Positions 8,134-16,820 of a DNA stretch of 64,000 bases are shown piece after piece. The stretch spans positions 62,001 through 126,000 of the forward strand of contig NZ_JADOVH010000003.1 in NCBI RefSeq assembly GCF_015751965.1, written 5' to 3'. Positions within the stretch are counted from its first letter, which is position 1. Every line of letters starts with the position of its first letter. The translations under genes were made by a program, and so were the position numbers. The notes under the pieces were generated by a model that was not told where the DNA came from, made no database searches, and saw only the letters and a program-made list of their open reading frames with translations. This DNA is from Frigoribacterium sp. CG_9.8 (GTDB taxonomy: Bacteria; Actinomycetota; Actinomycetes; Actinomycetales; Microbacteriaceae).

Positions 8134-9209
8134 TGGACCTGCCGCAGACCGCACCGACGGCTACGATCGACCTCTCCGCCTATCGTCGCAACCTCGCACG
8201 GCTGGCCGCGCGGGTTGCTCCGTGTGCGCTGATGGCTGTCGTCAAGGCGGATGCTTACGGACACGGCCTGGTCCCGGTCGCGCGCGCGGCAGTAGCGGCC
8301 GGGGTCGAGTGGATCGGCACGATCGACGTCGAAACGGGCCTCGAGCTGCGGCGAAACGGCATCCCTCGCGATGTGGCGGTGCTCACTTGGCAGCTCGCCC
8401 CGAACGAGGACTATGCCGCGGCAATCGAGGCCGAGCTGGATTTCGGGGTCTCGACCATTGGCCAGCTGGAGGAAATCGTGGCTGTCTGCGCCTCCCGCCG
8501 CGCGCGGGTACACCTCAAAATCGACACTGGCCTCCATCGCAACGGCGCGAGTGTCGAGGAGTGGCCGGCTCTCGTGGCACGCGCGCTTGCGCTGTCGCGC
8601 AGCATGGAGATCGTTGGAGTATGGACACACATCGCGGAGGCGTCGGAGAGCGAGGACTCTGCCGCGATCGATCGCTTCTCCGCTGCCCTCGCGGTCGCTG
8701 AAGAATTGGGTGCGTCACCGACTGTCCGACATCTCGGAGCCAGCGCCGCCGCATTCACCCGCGCCGATGCGCGGTTCGATCTGGTGCGGATTGGTGCGTT
8801 TTCCTACGGAATTTCCCCCGGGGACGGGGTTTCGCCCTCATCGCTCGGACTTGAGCCCGTAATGACACTGACGGCTCCGGTGACAGCCGTGAATCTCGGC
8901 ATGGCGACGATTGCAATCGGCTACGGCGATGGGATCCCTAGCGCCGCGGCCGGGCGTGTACGGGTCGTGATCGACGGCCGCCCGTACATGATCGTCTCAG
9001 TGCAACTCGATCGCCTCACGATAGATATCGGAGATGCCACCGTGCGCCCGGGCGACACCGCTGCACTGTTTGGCGCCGGCGCACACGGCGAGCTGACTCT
9101 CCAGGACTGGGCCGACGCGCTCGGCACGATTGGCGAAGAAATTGTCACCCGGCTCAGTCCGCGCATCCGGCGTCGCTTTTTTTCTGAGGGTGTCGAACTT
9201 AACCGGTGA
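8127..9209 (+). CDS. Alanine-racemase-family protein with intact PLP barrel and reduced C-terminal domain
   Basis: 360-residue fold-III PLP racemase. Barrel residues are conserved: PLP Lys40 in VVKADAYGHG, Arg138 in KIDTGLHRNG, His168 in THIAE, Ser206 and Arg221. The C-terminal domain is unusual. The GE-x-VSYG-x-TY segment is missing, so the chain goes from VTAVNLG straight to IGYGDG (Tyr266 kept). The usual GR-V-C-M-D-Q becomes S-V-Q-L-D-R, losing the Met and Arg. These are elements retained in the upstream partner at 7498. It may be the cell's alanine racemase, or one acting on another amino acid; the window does not show whether a standard alr exists elsewhere. Alternative GTG start at 8133. 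Confidence 0.82.
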   Translation: MVVDLPQTAPTATIDLSAYRRNLARLAARVAPCALMAVVKADAYGHGLVPVARAAVAAGVEWIGTIDVETGLELRRNGIPRDVAVLTWQLAPNEDYAAAIEAELDFGVSTIGQLEEIVAVCASRRARVHLKIDTGLHRNGASVEEWPALVARALALSRSMEIVGVWTHIAEASESEDSAAIDRFSAALAVAEELGASPTVRHLGASAAAFTRADARFDLVRIGAFSYGISPGDGVSPSSLGLEPVMTLTAPVTAVNLGMATIAIGYGDGIPSAAAGRVRVVIDGRPYMIVSVQLDRLTIDIGDATVRPGDTAALFGAGAHGELTLQDWADALGTIGEEIVTRLSPRIRRRFFSEGVELNR

Positions 9210-9269
9210 CAGCAGAACAGCGCCCCGGCCGAAGCCGGAAGCGCTGTGTCAGATCGAGGACCGGGCGAG

Positions 9270-9506
9270 TCAGGCGCGGTTGTTTTGAAGCAGTCGGTCG
9301 GACTCGTCGTGCCAGTCGCTTGCGATGGTCGCAAGCTTTTCCTGGTACTTCTTGCCGTGGTGCGCGCAAAAGAGCAACTCACTAGTACCAATGGCCACAC
9401 GAATGTAGGCCTGCGCGCCGCAGCTATCGCAGCGATCCGATGCGGTGAGCTGGTGGCTCGAGTCAATTTCGTCCGGTGCAGTCGTGTCCGGTGCAATCTG
9501 AGCCAT
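9270..9506 (-). CDS. DUF7455-type small zinc-ribbon protein
   Basis: 78-residue actinobacterial protein with a probable zinc site: Cys-x2-Cys (CDSCG) near residue 27 and a second half CAHHGKKY near residue 48. The function is unknown. Such genes commonly precede the topoisomerase B-subunit gene in actinobacteria, as here, where it is divergent from parE. The start is very well supported by AAAGGAGC 5 nt before the ATG. Confidence 0.85.
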   Translation of the reverse strand: MAQIAPDTTAPDEIDSSHQLTASDRCDSCGAQAYIRVAIGTSELLFCAHHGKKYQEKLATIASDWHDESDRLLQNNRA

Positions 9507-9657
9507 GAGTTGCTCCTTTCAGTTTTCTATCAACAATTCGTTATTTACATACAAGCATGCGAGGGTGACATTACGGCGACAAAACCTGTGCATTTCGCTG
9601 AACGCGTACGCGCCCGGTGAAGGGGTGTCGTAGGTCGGTGGTGTGACTCCCGGTCGT

Positions 9658-9663
9658 TAGTGT
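9658..9663 (+). promoter_or_regulatory. -10-like TAGTGT upstream of parE
   Basis: TANNNT hexamer that would give a leader of about 60 nt ending in the strong GAAGGAGA ribosome-binding site at 9719-9726. A small inverted repeat GTGTTGAACAC (9660-9670) overlaps it. Confidence 0.3.
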
Positions 9664-9731
9664 TGAACACGGCCCCGAGAGGATCCATTCCTTGCATCAG
9701 CGATGTTGGCGGCGCCGCGAAGGAGATATGC

Positions 9732-11831
9732 GTGGCGAGCTCGGACTACTCCGCACGACACCTCTCGGTGCTCGAGGGGCTGGAGGCGGTGCGAAAGCGC
9801 CCGGGTATGTATATCGGCTCGACCGATTCGCGTGGGCTGATGCACTGCCTGTGGGAGATCATCGATAATTCTGTCGACGAGGCGCTCGGAGGCCACGGCG
9901 ATGAGATCAGCGTTGTACTACACGCCGATAACAGCATCGAAGTTCGCGACCGCGCGCGGGGGATCCCCGTTGATATCGAGCCGAAGACCGGCCTCTCCGG
10001 AGTCGAGGTTGTCTTCACCAAGCTCCACGCTGGAGGCAAGTTCGGCAGCGGGTCCTACGCCGCCTCCGGTGGACTGCACGGCGTGGGAGCATCCGTTGTC
10101 AATGCACTGTCAGAACGTCTTGACGTCGAAGTCGATCGTGACGGCAAGACCTGGGCGATGTCATTCCACCGCGGTGAGCCCGGCAGCTTCGCTGACATTT
10201 CCGGTGGCCCGAGGGCGGATGCGGTGTTCACCCCGTTCGAGAACACGAGCGAGTTGAGGGTGACTGGCACGGTCGCTCGCGGCGTCACTGGCACCCGTAT
10301 CCGTTACTGGGCAGACCCACAGATCTTTTCTCGCGGTACGACCTTCCAGAGCGATGAACTTGCGACCCGTGCGCGCCAGACTGCATTCCTCGTGCGCGGC
10401 CTCGGTATTGAAATCACCGACCAGCGAGGCGCGGATCCAACCTCTGAGCTGTACCGTTTCGACGGCGGGATCGGCGAATATGTCGACTTCCTCGCTCCCG
10501 ATACCGCCCTCACCGAGACCTGGCGGATGACCGGGACTGGCACATTCTCCGAGACTGTTCCCGTGCTCGACGATTCGGGCCACATGGTGGCCACCGAGCT
10601 CGAACGGGAGTGTGAGGTCGATATCGCACTGCGCTGGGGTACCGGGTACGAGACGGTGTTCCGCAGCTTCGTGAATATCATCGCCACCCCAAAGGGCGGT
10701 ACCCACCAGTCCGGCTTCGAAGCCGGAATGCTCAAGTTCCTGCGGTCGCAAGTGGAGCAGAACGCGCGCCGGCTCAAGGTTGGCACGGGGGCGAACAGCA
10801 CCGAGAGGATCGAGAGGGACGACATCCTCGCCGGTCTCACGGCGGTGCTGACCGTGCGGCTGCCTGAGCCTCAGTTCGAGGGCCAGACGAAGGAGATCCT
10901 GGGGACTCCCGCCGTGCGCAACATCGTCGCTGCGGTAGTTGCGAAGACAATGGGGGAGAAGTTCGGCTCACCCAAGCGCGACGACAAGACCCAGTCGGCG
11001 CTCGTGCTCGACAAAATCGTCGCGGAGATGAAGTCTCGGGTCTCGGCCCGTGCGCACAAGGAGACACAGCGACGCAAAAATGCCCTGGAAAACTCCTCAT
11101 TGCCGGCGAAGCTGGTGGACTGCCGCAGCTCTGATGTCGCCAACAGTGAACTCTTCATCGTCGAGGGTGACTCCGCGCTTGGAACAGCGAAGCTCGCACG
11201 CGACAGCGAATACCAGGCGCTTCTGCCCATCCGTGGCAAGATCCTTAACGTGCAGAAGGCGTCAGTGTCTGACATGCTCGCAAATAGCGAATGTGCCTCG
11301 ATCATCCAGGTGATCGGTGCCGGCTCCGGGCGCAGCTTCGATCTCACGGCCGCGCGCTACGGCAAGGTGATTATCATGAGCGACGCCGATGTCGACGGTG
11401 CGCACATTCGCACCCTCCTGCTCACGCTTTTCTTCCGCTACATGCCCGACATGATCCGTGACGGACGCGTGTACGCCGCGGTGCCACCGCTGCACCGGGT
11501 GATCGTGATGAACCCCGGCACCAAACCCAATGAGACGATTTACACCTATTCCGAGCAGGAACTGAACGCCGTACTCACCGGTCTCAAGAGGACGAACAAG
11601 CGGTATCAGGATCCCATCCAGCGATACAAGGGACTCGGCGAGATGGATGCCGATCAGCTGGCAAACACGACGATGGATCGGCAGCACCGCACCCTGAGGC
11701 GTGTGCAGATCACGGATGCCGTGAATGCTGAACGCGTCTTCGAACTGCTCATGGGCAATGATGTTGCGCCGCGTAAGGACTTCATCATCGCGGGCTCGGA
11801 TGGACTCTCCCGCGACCGCATCGACGTGTAG
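9732..11831 (+). CDS. parE: DNA topoisomerase IV subunit B
   Basis: 699-residue ATPase subunit of a type IIA topoisomerase, which decatenates chromosomes and relaxes supercoils with ParC. The order is a GHKL ATPase domain (RPGMYIGST, and GGLHGVGASVVNALS for ATP binding), a transducer domain, and a TOPRIM domain with EGDSALGTAKLARD and IMSDADVDGAH. The C-terminus has RYKGLGEMDADQL. The GTG at 9732 was chosen over one at 9660 because GAAGGAGA lies 5 nt before it. The alternative is GyrB, but pairing with the adjacent parC, which lacks a GyrA box, argues for topoisomerase IV. Its 3' end faces parC, with 25 bp between the stop codons. Confidence 0.93.
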   Translation: MASSDYSARHLSVLEGLEAVRKRPGMYIGSTDSRGLMHCLWEIIDNSVDEALGGHGDEISVVLHADNSIEVRDRARGIPVDIEPKTGLSGVEVVFTKLHAGGKFGSGSYAASGGLHGVGASVVNALSERLDVEVDRDGKTWAMSFHRGEPGSFADISGGPRADAVFTPFENTSELRVTGTVARGVTGTRIRYWADPQIFSRGTTFQSDELATRARQTAFLVRGLGIEITDQRGADPTSELYRFDGGIGEYVDFLAPDTALTETWRMTGTGTFSETVPVLDDSGHMVATELERECEVDIALRWGTGYETVFRSFVNIIATPKGGTHQSGFEAGMLKFLRSQVEQNARRLKVGTGANSTERIERDDILAGLTAVLTVRLPEPQFEGQTKEILGTPAVRNIVAAVVAKTMGEKFGSPKRDDKTQSALVLDKIVAEMKSRVSARAHKETQRRKNALENSSLPAKLVDCRSSDVANSELFIVEGDSALGTAKLARDSEYQALLPIRGKILNVQKASVSDMLANSECASIIQVIGAGSGRSFDLTAARYGKVIIMSDADVDGAHIRTLLLTLFFRYMPDMIRDGRVYAAVPPLHRVIVMNPGTKPNETIYTYSEQELNAVLTGLKRTNKRYQDPIQRYKGLGEMDADQLANTTMDRQHRTLRRVQITDAVNAERVFELLMGNDVAPRKDFIIAGSDGLSRDRIDV

Positions 11832-11856
11832 TCGGTCGCCGATCTGAGGATTGCGC

Positions 11857-14319
11857 TCAGCTGATCGGGCTGCCGATCGATCCGATGAGGCCGTCGAGTG
11901 GTGTACCGGATGCGTCGCGCCGAGCACCGGCGTCGGGAAGGGACCGCACCGCACCATCGAGGCCGACCGCGAGCGCAGGACCGATGCCTGCCCACGCCAT
12001 GGTCAGCTGGTCTTCACCCCTGAGGAACGAGTGAGCACGCACCCCCGAAGTCGCGCGACCCTTGCCGGGAAACTCCGACATGGCTGACACCTTCGCGCGT
12101 CCCGTTTCCATGCCTGCAATGGTTGCGCTGCTGCTGGACACCGTTGCCACCACGACCTCGGACCCCGAATCGACCGCGCCAAAAAAGATGACCGTGGCTT
12201 TAGCGCCGAGGTTGATGCCCGCCATTCCGGCTGCAGACCGCCCCTGAGGTCGCACACTGGAGGCGGGGAAGTGCAGGAGCTGCGCGTGAGAAGTGACGAA
12301 CAGCAGTTCATCGGTCTCGCTCGACTGCCGCACTCCCACAACCGAGTCTCCCGGCTTGAGGGAGATGATCTCGAACTCGGGTCGGTTCGCCCAATCCCCG
12401 GGGGTCAGCCGCTTCACTACGCCCTGTCTGGTGCCGATGGCGATTGCTTCGGCTGAGGTGAGCGACACCAGCGCGAGCACTCTCTCCTTCGTGGCATCGA
12501 TTGCCAGGTAATCGGTTATCCGCACCCCGGCGGCGAGCTGGATCGAGTTCTCTGGAACGACCGGAAGATCGACGGGAGTGAGGCGGATCAGCCGCCCGAG
12601 CGAGGTTATCGCTCCGATCTCCGACCGGCGTGTTGTGACGATGGATGACAGGATCGCATCGTGCTTGGTTCGCCGGGCGGCGCGCTCTGGAAGCTCCGAA
12701 GCAGCGATAGACAGGTCGACACGGATGGAGCGTCCGGTCGTGGACAGGAACACCCGGCATGGCGTATCCGCGATCTCGAGCACGGCTGCGGCCGCCCGCG
12801 CTGCGACAGTCGTCCCGACCGGCGCACGTGCCTCGGTCAGCAGTGTGCGACGTGGTGTGCCGAAGCGCTCCGCCACCTCCTCGAGTTCGTCAGAGACCAG
12901 CTGGCGCACTCGCTCTGGCCCGGTCAGCAGTTGCTCGAGGGCGTCGATCTCGGACAGCAGTTGGTCACGTTCCGCCTCGAGTTCGATCCGGGAGAATTTG
13001 GTGAGGCGGCGCAGTCGCAACTCCAGGATGTACTCGGCCTGGATCTGGCTGAGGTCGAAGACATCCATCAACTTCGCGCGCGCCTGCTCGGTGTCATCGC
13101 TCGCCCTGATGACCTGGATCACCTCGTCGATGTCGAGAATTGCCACGAGCAATCCCTCGACGAGGTGCAGCCGCTCTTTTTTACGCGCAAGGCGGTACTG
13201 GCTGCGACGGGTGACGACAGAGATCCGGTGGTCGACGTAGACCTGCAACAGTTCCCGGAGACCCAGGGTTTTGGGCCCACCCTCGACCAGCGCGACACTG
13301 TTGATGTTGAAGGAATCCTCGAGCGGCGTGAACCGGTAGAGCTGCTCGAGCACCGCTTCCGGGCTGAAGCCGGTCTTGATTCCCACCACAAGGCGTAGGC
13401 CATGTTTGCGGTCGGTGAGATCCGTGACATCCGAGATCCCGTTGAGCTTCTTGGAGTTGACGCCATCCTTGATCTTCTCGATCACTCTCTCCGCGCCCAC
13501 CATGTAGGGCAGCTCGGTGATGACGAGCCCAGCCTTACGCGCGGTGATGTTCTCGACCGAAACCCGCGCCCGAGTGCGGAAACTGCCGCGTCCTGTCTCG
13601 TACGCATCGCGGATGCCGGCGAGGCCGATGATGGTGCCGCCGGTCGGCAGGTCAGGCCCGGGGACGAACGACATGAGGTCATCGAGGGAGGCATCCGGAT
13701 GCGCTATCAGATGTCGTGCCGCCCCGACGACCTCGATGAGGTTGTGCGGCGCCATATTGGTTGCCATGCCGACGGCGATGCCGGAGGCGCCATTGACCAG
13801 GAGGTTGGGAAAAGCCGAGGGCAGAACTTCCGGCTGGGTCAGCTGGTTGTCGTAGTTGGGCACGAAGTTCACGACGTCTTCGTCGAGATCCTCGGTCATC
13901 GCCATCGCGGCAGCGGTGAGGCGAGCTTCGGTGTAGCGCGGTGCTGCCGGCCCGTCATCCAGAGTGCCGAAGTTGCCATGGCCATCGATCAGGGGCACCC
14001 GAAGAATGAAACTCTGGGCGAGTCGCACCATCGCATCGTAGATCGATGCGTCGCCATGCGGATGCAGCTTGCCCATCACCTCACCGGTGACGCGGGCGGA
14101 CTTCACATGCCCTCGATCGGGGCGAAGTCCCATCTCGGTCATCTGGTACAGGATGCGGCGTTGAACCGGCTTCAGTCCGTCACGGGCATCCGGCAGGGCA
14201 CGGGAGTAAATCACGGAATACGCGTATTCGAGAAACGACCCCTCCATCTCGGTGGAGACGTCGACGGTATCGATGCGTTCCCCGTTGGGCTGTGACAGGG
14301 GGATTTCGGGAGTAGTCAT
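11857..14319 (-). CDS. parC: DNA topoisomerase IV subunit A
   Basis: 820-residue DNA-cleaving subunit partnering ParE. The catalytic tyrosine is in APRYTEARL near residue 124. The quinolone-determining helix reads HPHGDASIYDAMVRLAQ, with Ala at the position that is Ser83 in E. coli GyrA; mycobacterial GyrA shares this alanine, which lowers quinolone susceptibility there. A coiled tower region and a C-terminal beta-pinwheel follow. No QRRGGKG-type GyrA box is seen, supporting ParC over GyrA. It is convergent with parE and divergent, by only 12 bp, from the phosphodiesterase gene at 14332. The weak GGGGAT before the ATG may serve as a Shine-Dalgarno. Confidence 0.92.
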   Translation of the reverse strand: MTTPEIPLSQPNGERIDTVDVSTEMEGSFLEYAYSVIYSRALPDARDGLKPVQRRILYQMTEMGLRPDRGHVKSARVTGEVMGKLHPHGDASIYDAMVRLAQSFILRVPLIDGHGNFGTLDDGPAAPRYTEARLTAAAMAMTEDLDEDVVNFVPNYDNQLTQPEVLPSAFPNLLVNGASGIAVGMATNMAPHNLIEVVGAARHLIAHPDASLDDLMSFVPGPDLPTGGTIIGLAGIRDAYETGRGSFRTRARVSVENITARKAGLVITELPYMVGAERVIEKIKDGVNSKKLNGISDVTDLTDRKHGLRLVVGIKTGFSPEAVLEQLYRFTPLEDSFNINSVALVEGGPKTLGLRELLQVYVDHRISVVTRRSQYRLARKKERLHLVEGLLVAILDIDEVIQVIRASDDTEQARAKLMDVFDLSQIQAEYILELRLRRLTKFSRIELEAERDQLLSEIDALEQLLTGPERVRQLVSDELEEVAERFGTPRRTLLTEARAPVGTTVAARAAAAVLEIADTPCRVFLSTTGRSIRVDLSIAASELPERAARRTKHDAILSSIVTTRRSEIGAITSLGRLIRLTPVDLPVVPENSIQLAAGVRITDYLAIDATKERVLALVSLTSAEAIAIGTRQGVVKRLTPGDWANRPEFEIISLKPGDSVVGVRQSSETDELLFVTSHAQLLHFPASSVRPQGRSAAGMAGINLGAKATVIFFGAVDSGSEVVVATVSSSSATIAGMETGRAKVSAMSEFPGKGRATSGVRAHSFLRGEDQLTMAWAGIGPALAVGLDGAVRSLPDAGARRDASGTPLDGLIGSIGSPIS

Positions 14320-14324
14320 AGGAT
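14319..14324 (+). promoter_or_regulatory. -10 hexamer TAGGAT for the leaderless phosphodiesterase gene
   Basis: TANNNT hexamer 7 nt before the ATG at 14332. It overlaps the first base of the opposite-strand parC start codon, so expression of the two genes may be mutually constrained. Confidence 0.45.
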
Positions 14325-14331
14325 TATCCCC

Positions 14332-15471
14332 ATGCTACCGGCCACAAAAACGCACCGGTTTAGCCTTGCCGATGTCATGCCAAGTTGCCTCAAGGCGATT
14401 GTTCATGCTCCGAATCGGTTGTCGCTGCCGCCGGTGGAGAAGGCGATCGTGCTGCTGGTAGATGGGCTCGGGGCATCCGCGCTCAGCGCCCGGGCCGGTC
14501 ACGCTCGCACTCTCGCGCCGTTGCTCAGTTCGGGATCCACAATCGGCGCGCGGTTTCCGTCGACCACGGCATCCGCGATTGCCACTCTCACCACCGGAGT
14601 GCCCCCCGGAGTTCATGGACTCGTCGGCTACAGCGTTCTCGACGCGGCTAACGACCGCGTCGTCAACCAGCTGAGCGGATGGGACGCTCGTCTCGATCCT
14701 GCGACCTGGCAGAGGGTACCGACACTGTTCGAAGAGGCACGGGATGCCGACATCCCGAGTTTCGCGATTGGGACCGAGCGTTATCGCTCCTCGGGCTACA
14801 CCAGCGCGGTACTGCGCGGGGCGGAATATCGCAGTGGAGCGTCGTTGACTGAGCGCTTCGAGCAGGCGCGTTCCACACTCGATGAAATCGACAGCGGGCT
14901 GATTTATCTTTATGTGCCGGAGTTGGACCAGGCTGGTCACTCCGCTGGCTGGCAGTCTGCTGCCTGGATCAACGCGCTTGAGGAACTCGACCGGTCAGTG
15001 CGACTGTTCGCAGCGACCCTCGGCACGGGTGAGGGCATGCTGTTGACTGCCGATCATGGGATGCTCGACGTGCCCCTGCATTCCCAGGTGCTGTTCGATT
15101 CGGATTCGCGGCTCATCGACGGCATCCGATTCGTGGCGGGGGAGCCGCGCGCGCTTCAGCTGCATTTCGAGACCGACGCGTCGCCAGCGCTTCGGCAGTC
15201 AGTGTTGGCAGCGTGGCACGAAATCGAGGGGTCACGGTCGTGGATCGTGTCTCGCGCGGAAGCGATCGAATCCGGGTGGTTCGGTGCGACAGTCGACCCC
15301 GAGGTGATTCCCCGAATCGGAGACATCATCGTCGCGGCGCGTAAGGAGATCGCCTACTACGACTCGAGGGTCACCCGCAATACCGGTAGAAATATGGTGG
15401 GGCAGCACGGTTCGTGGTCATCAGAGGAGCTCGCCATCCCACTGTTGCGATTCGGAGCTTTCGCACGCTGA
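14332..15471 (+). CDS. Alkaline-phosphatase-superfamily phosphodiesterase/nucleotide pyrophosphatase
   Basis: 379-residue soluble member of the type I phosphodiesterase/nucleotide pyrophosphatase family. It has the metal-binding LLVDGLGASAL motif near residue 40, the nucleophile region RFPSTTASAIATLTTG (Thr) near 75-90, YVPELDQAGHSAGW near 195, and TADHGM near 240 with later metal ligands including QHGSW. No signal peptide is visible, so it is probably cytoplasmic. The substrate is unknown. In actinobacteria this gene commonly sits between parC and sepH, as here. The ATG is 7 nt from a TAGGAT hexamer and 12 bp from the parC start. Confidence 0.88.
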   Translation: MLPATKTHRFSLADVMPSCLKAIVHAPNRLSLPPVEKAIVLLVDGLGASALSARAGHARTLAPLLSSGSTIGARFPSTTASAIATLTTGVPPGVHGLVGYSVLDAANDRVVNQLSGWDARLDPATWQRVPTLFEEARDADIPSFAIGTERYRSSGYTSAVLRGAEYRSGASLTERFEQARSTLDEIDSGLIYLYVPELDQAGHSAGWQSAAWINALEELDRSVRLFAATLGTGEGMLLTADHGMLDVPLHSQVLFDSDSRLIDGIRFVAGEPRALQLHFETDASPALRQSVLAAWHEIEGSRSWIVSRAEAIESGWFGATVDPEVIPRIGDIIVAARKEIAYYDSRVTRNTGRNMVGQHGSWSSEELAIPLLRFGAFAR

Positions 15472-15531
15472 CCGGCAGCCGGTGGTCGTGCCGTTCGCCG
15501 AGCGACCGAATCGGGACTTGCTGAGCAGGTC

Positions 15532-16620
15532 CTACAGGTCGTCGTCCGAACGAGCACCGAAGACGATCTCGTCCCAGCTCGGCATGGATGCTCGACCCTT
15601 GCGGGACGACGCGCGCGGCCGAAACACATTCGGCTGGGGCGCGGTATTGCCCGGTCGGTCGTCGGTGTCATCGTTGAACACGTCCAGTGGCACGTCGACG
15701 ATGCGAATTCCGCCGGTAGAGGGATGTGTGGCACGGGAGTCGGAAGCCGCGGCGTCGTCCCCGAAACCCGCCCCTTCCCGCTCGCCACGCCGGCGCCGCA
15801 GCGCCTCGAGCAGGTCGGCTGTCTGGTTCGACTCGGATTCGTCGGCGGCTGGGGCGCGGTTTATCGCGGCGTCCGACACTGCGAGCGGTGCATCATCGAG
15901 CCGTCCGTAGGGCACCGCCTCGAGGCGAGCCCGTGCCGCAGCCGTTCCGGGCTCGTGCGTTGCGAGATCCTGGCTGGTGAAGGCTCCACTGTCGAACCGG
16001 GACTGGTCGGGTTGGCGTTCTACATCCCCAACGGCCCGCAAGCGGGGAACCAGCGCGCCTGTGGCCTCCCCCTGCTGCGAGAGGGTGATGGCTTCGTTAT
16101 TAAGCGGGGAAAGTGCCGCCTTCTTCGGGTCGAAGCGCCAGCGGGCATCGCGCTCGATCTGTTCGGCGCTGAAGGAGAGCTTGACAATCCAGCCTCCACC
16201 GATCTCTTTCCAACTCGCCCAGCGCTCATCGATGGCGCCGAGATCGTAGAGACGCTCGCGGATGACGGTGCCAAAGGTCGAGCCACCACCGAGTGGGTCG
16301 GTCTCCATCGCGGTATGCACGGGCACTGCAAGCGCAGAGTTGACGACGAATTCGCGCTCGGCAAGCACCGGACCCTCGAACTTTTGGATGTACTCGAGCG
16401 GAACGCCGGTGATGGCCGCAACATCAAGAGCCGACATTCCGGATCTAATGTGGGCCTGGATTTCACGGGGCGCCAGTTTGCGGCCCGACCCCGGATCCGG
16501 GATTGCCTGGCGCAGTTTCGACTGCAGCACCTCGTCGATGGCGATGCGGTACTTGGTACCCTCGTCGGAAACAACGAGAAGTGCGCCGTTCTCCACTCCG
16601 ATGACTCTCAGGTCTTGCAT
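15532..16620 (-). CDS. sepH: Septation protein SepH (DUF3071)
   Basis: 362-residue actinobacterial cell-division protein. SepH binds FtsZ and promotes Z-ring assembly. The N-terminal DUF3071 domain (1-170) starts MQDLRVIGVENG and contains a helix-turn-helix-like GMSALDVAAITGVPLEYIQ. A long disordered acidic linker follows. The C-terminus ends with the typical SMPSWDEIVFGAR motif. The ATG at 16620 was chosen over an upstream one because the conserved domain starts exactly there and AAAGG lies at suitable distance. It is divergent from DUF4193 across a 200-bp gap. Confidence 0.92.
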   Translation of the reverse strand: MQDLRVIGVENGALLVVSDEGTKYRIAIDEVLQSKLRQAIPDPGSGRKLAPREIQAHIRSGMSALDVAAITGVPLEYIQKFEGPVLAEREFVVNSALAVPVHTAMETDPLGGGSTFGTVIRERLYDLGAIDERWASWKEIGGGWIVKLSFSAEQIERDARWRFDPKKAALSPLNNEAITLSQQGEATGALVPRLRAVGDVERQPDQSRFDSGAFTSQDLATHEPGTAAARARLEAVPYGRLDDAPLAVSDAAINRAPAADESESNQTADLLEALRRRRGEREGAGFGDDAAASDSRATHPSTGGIRIVDVPLDVFNDDTDDRPGNTAPQPNVFRPRASSRKGRASMPSWDEIVFGARSDDDL

Positions 16621-16798
16621 ACTGAACGCCTTTCGCAACTGCCTCGTGATGACAGAGTGGCACGTCGTCTTCTTAAATAACGGGAATATCCCGGGCGTGC
16701 CGCAAGTTGCTCCGATATCGGATCCACGGTCTTTGGCCAATGGTTTGCTATTCGCAAACTAATGGTGCAAGCTATGGCCGCCGATTGAGACCAATCGA

Positions 16799-16804
16799 TA
16801 TATT
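16799..16804 (+). promoter_or_regulatory. -10-like TATATT upstream of the DUF4193 gene
   Basis: AT-rich TANNNT hexamer 16 nt before the ATG at 16821, in the sepH/DUF4193 divergent gap (16621-16820). It implies a very short leader. No clear -35 was seen. Confidence 0.35.
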
Positions 16805-16820
16805 CAAGAACTGGATGGGC

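Noticed and set aside
9732-14319. The two topoisomerase genes might be gyrB and gyrA
   Set aside because: The A subunit has no GyrA-box motif, and the convergent arrangement near sigA fits actinobacterial topoisomerase IV. A separate gyrBA pair is expected near the origin but cannot be seen here.
15724-16680. Long plus-strand open frame opposite sepH
   Set aside because: It is the antisense shadow of sepH in high-GC DNA. The protein has no family features, while sepH has clear domains.
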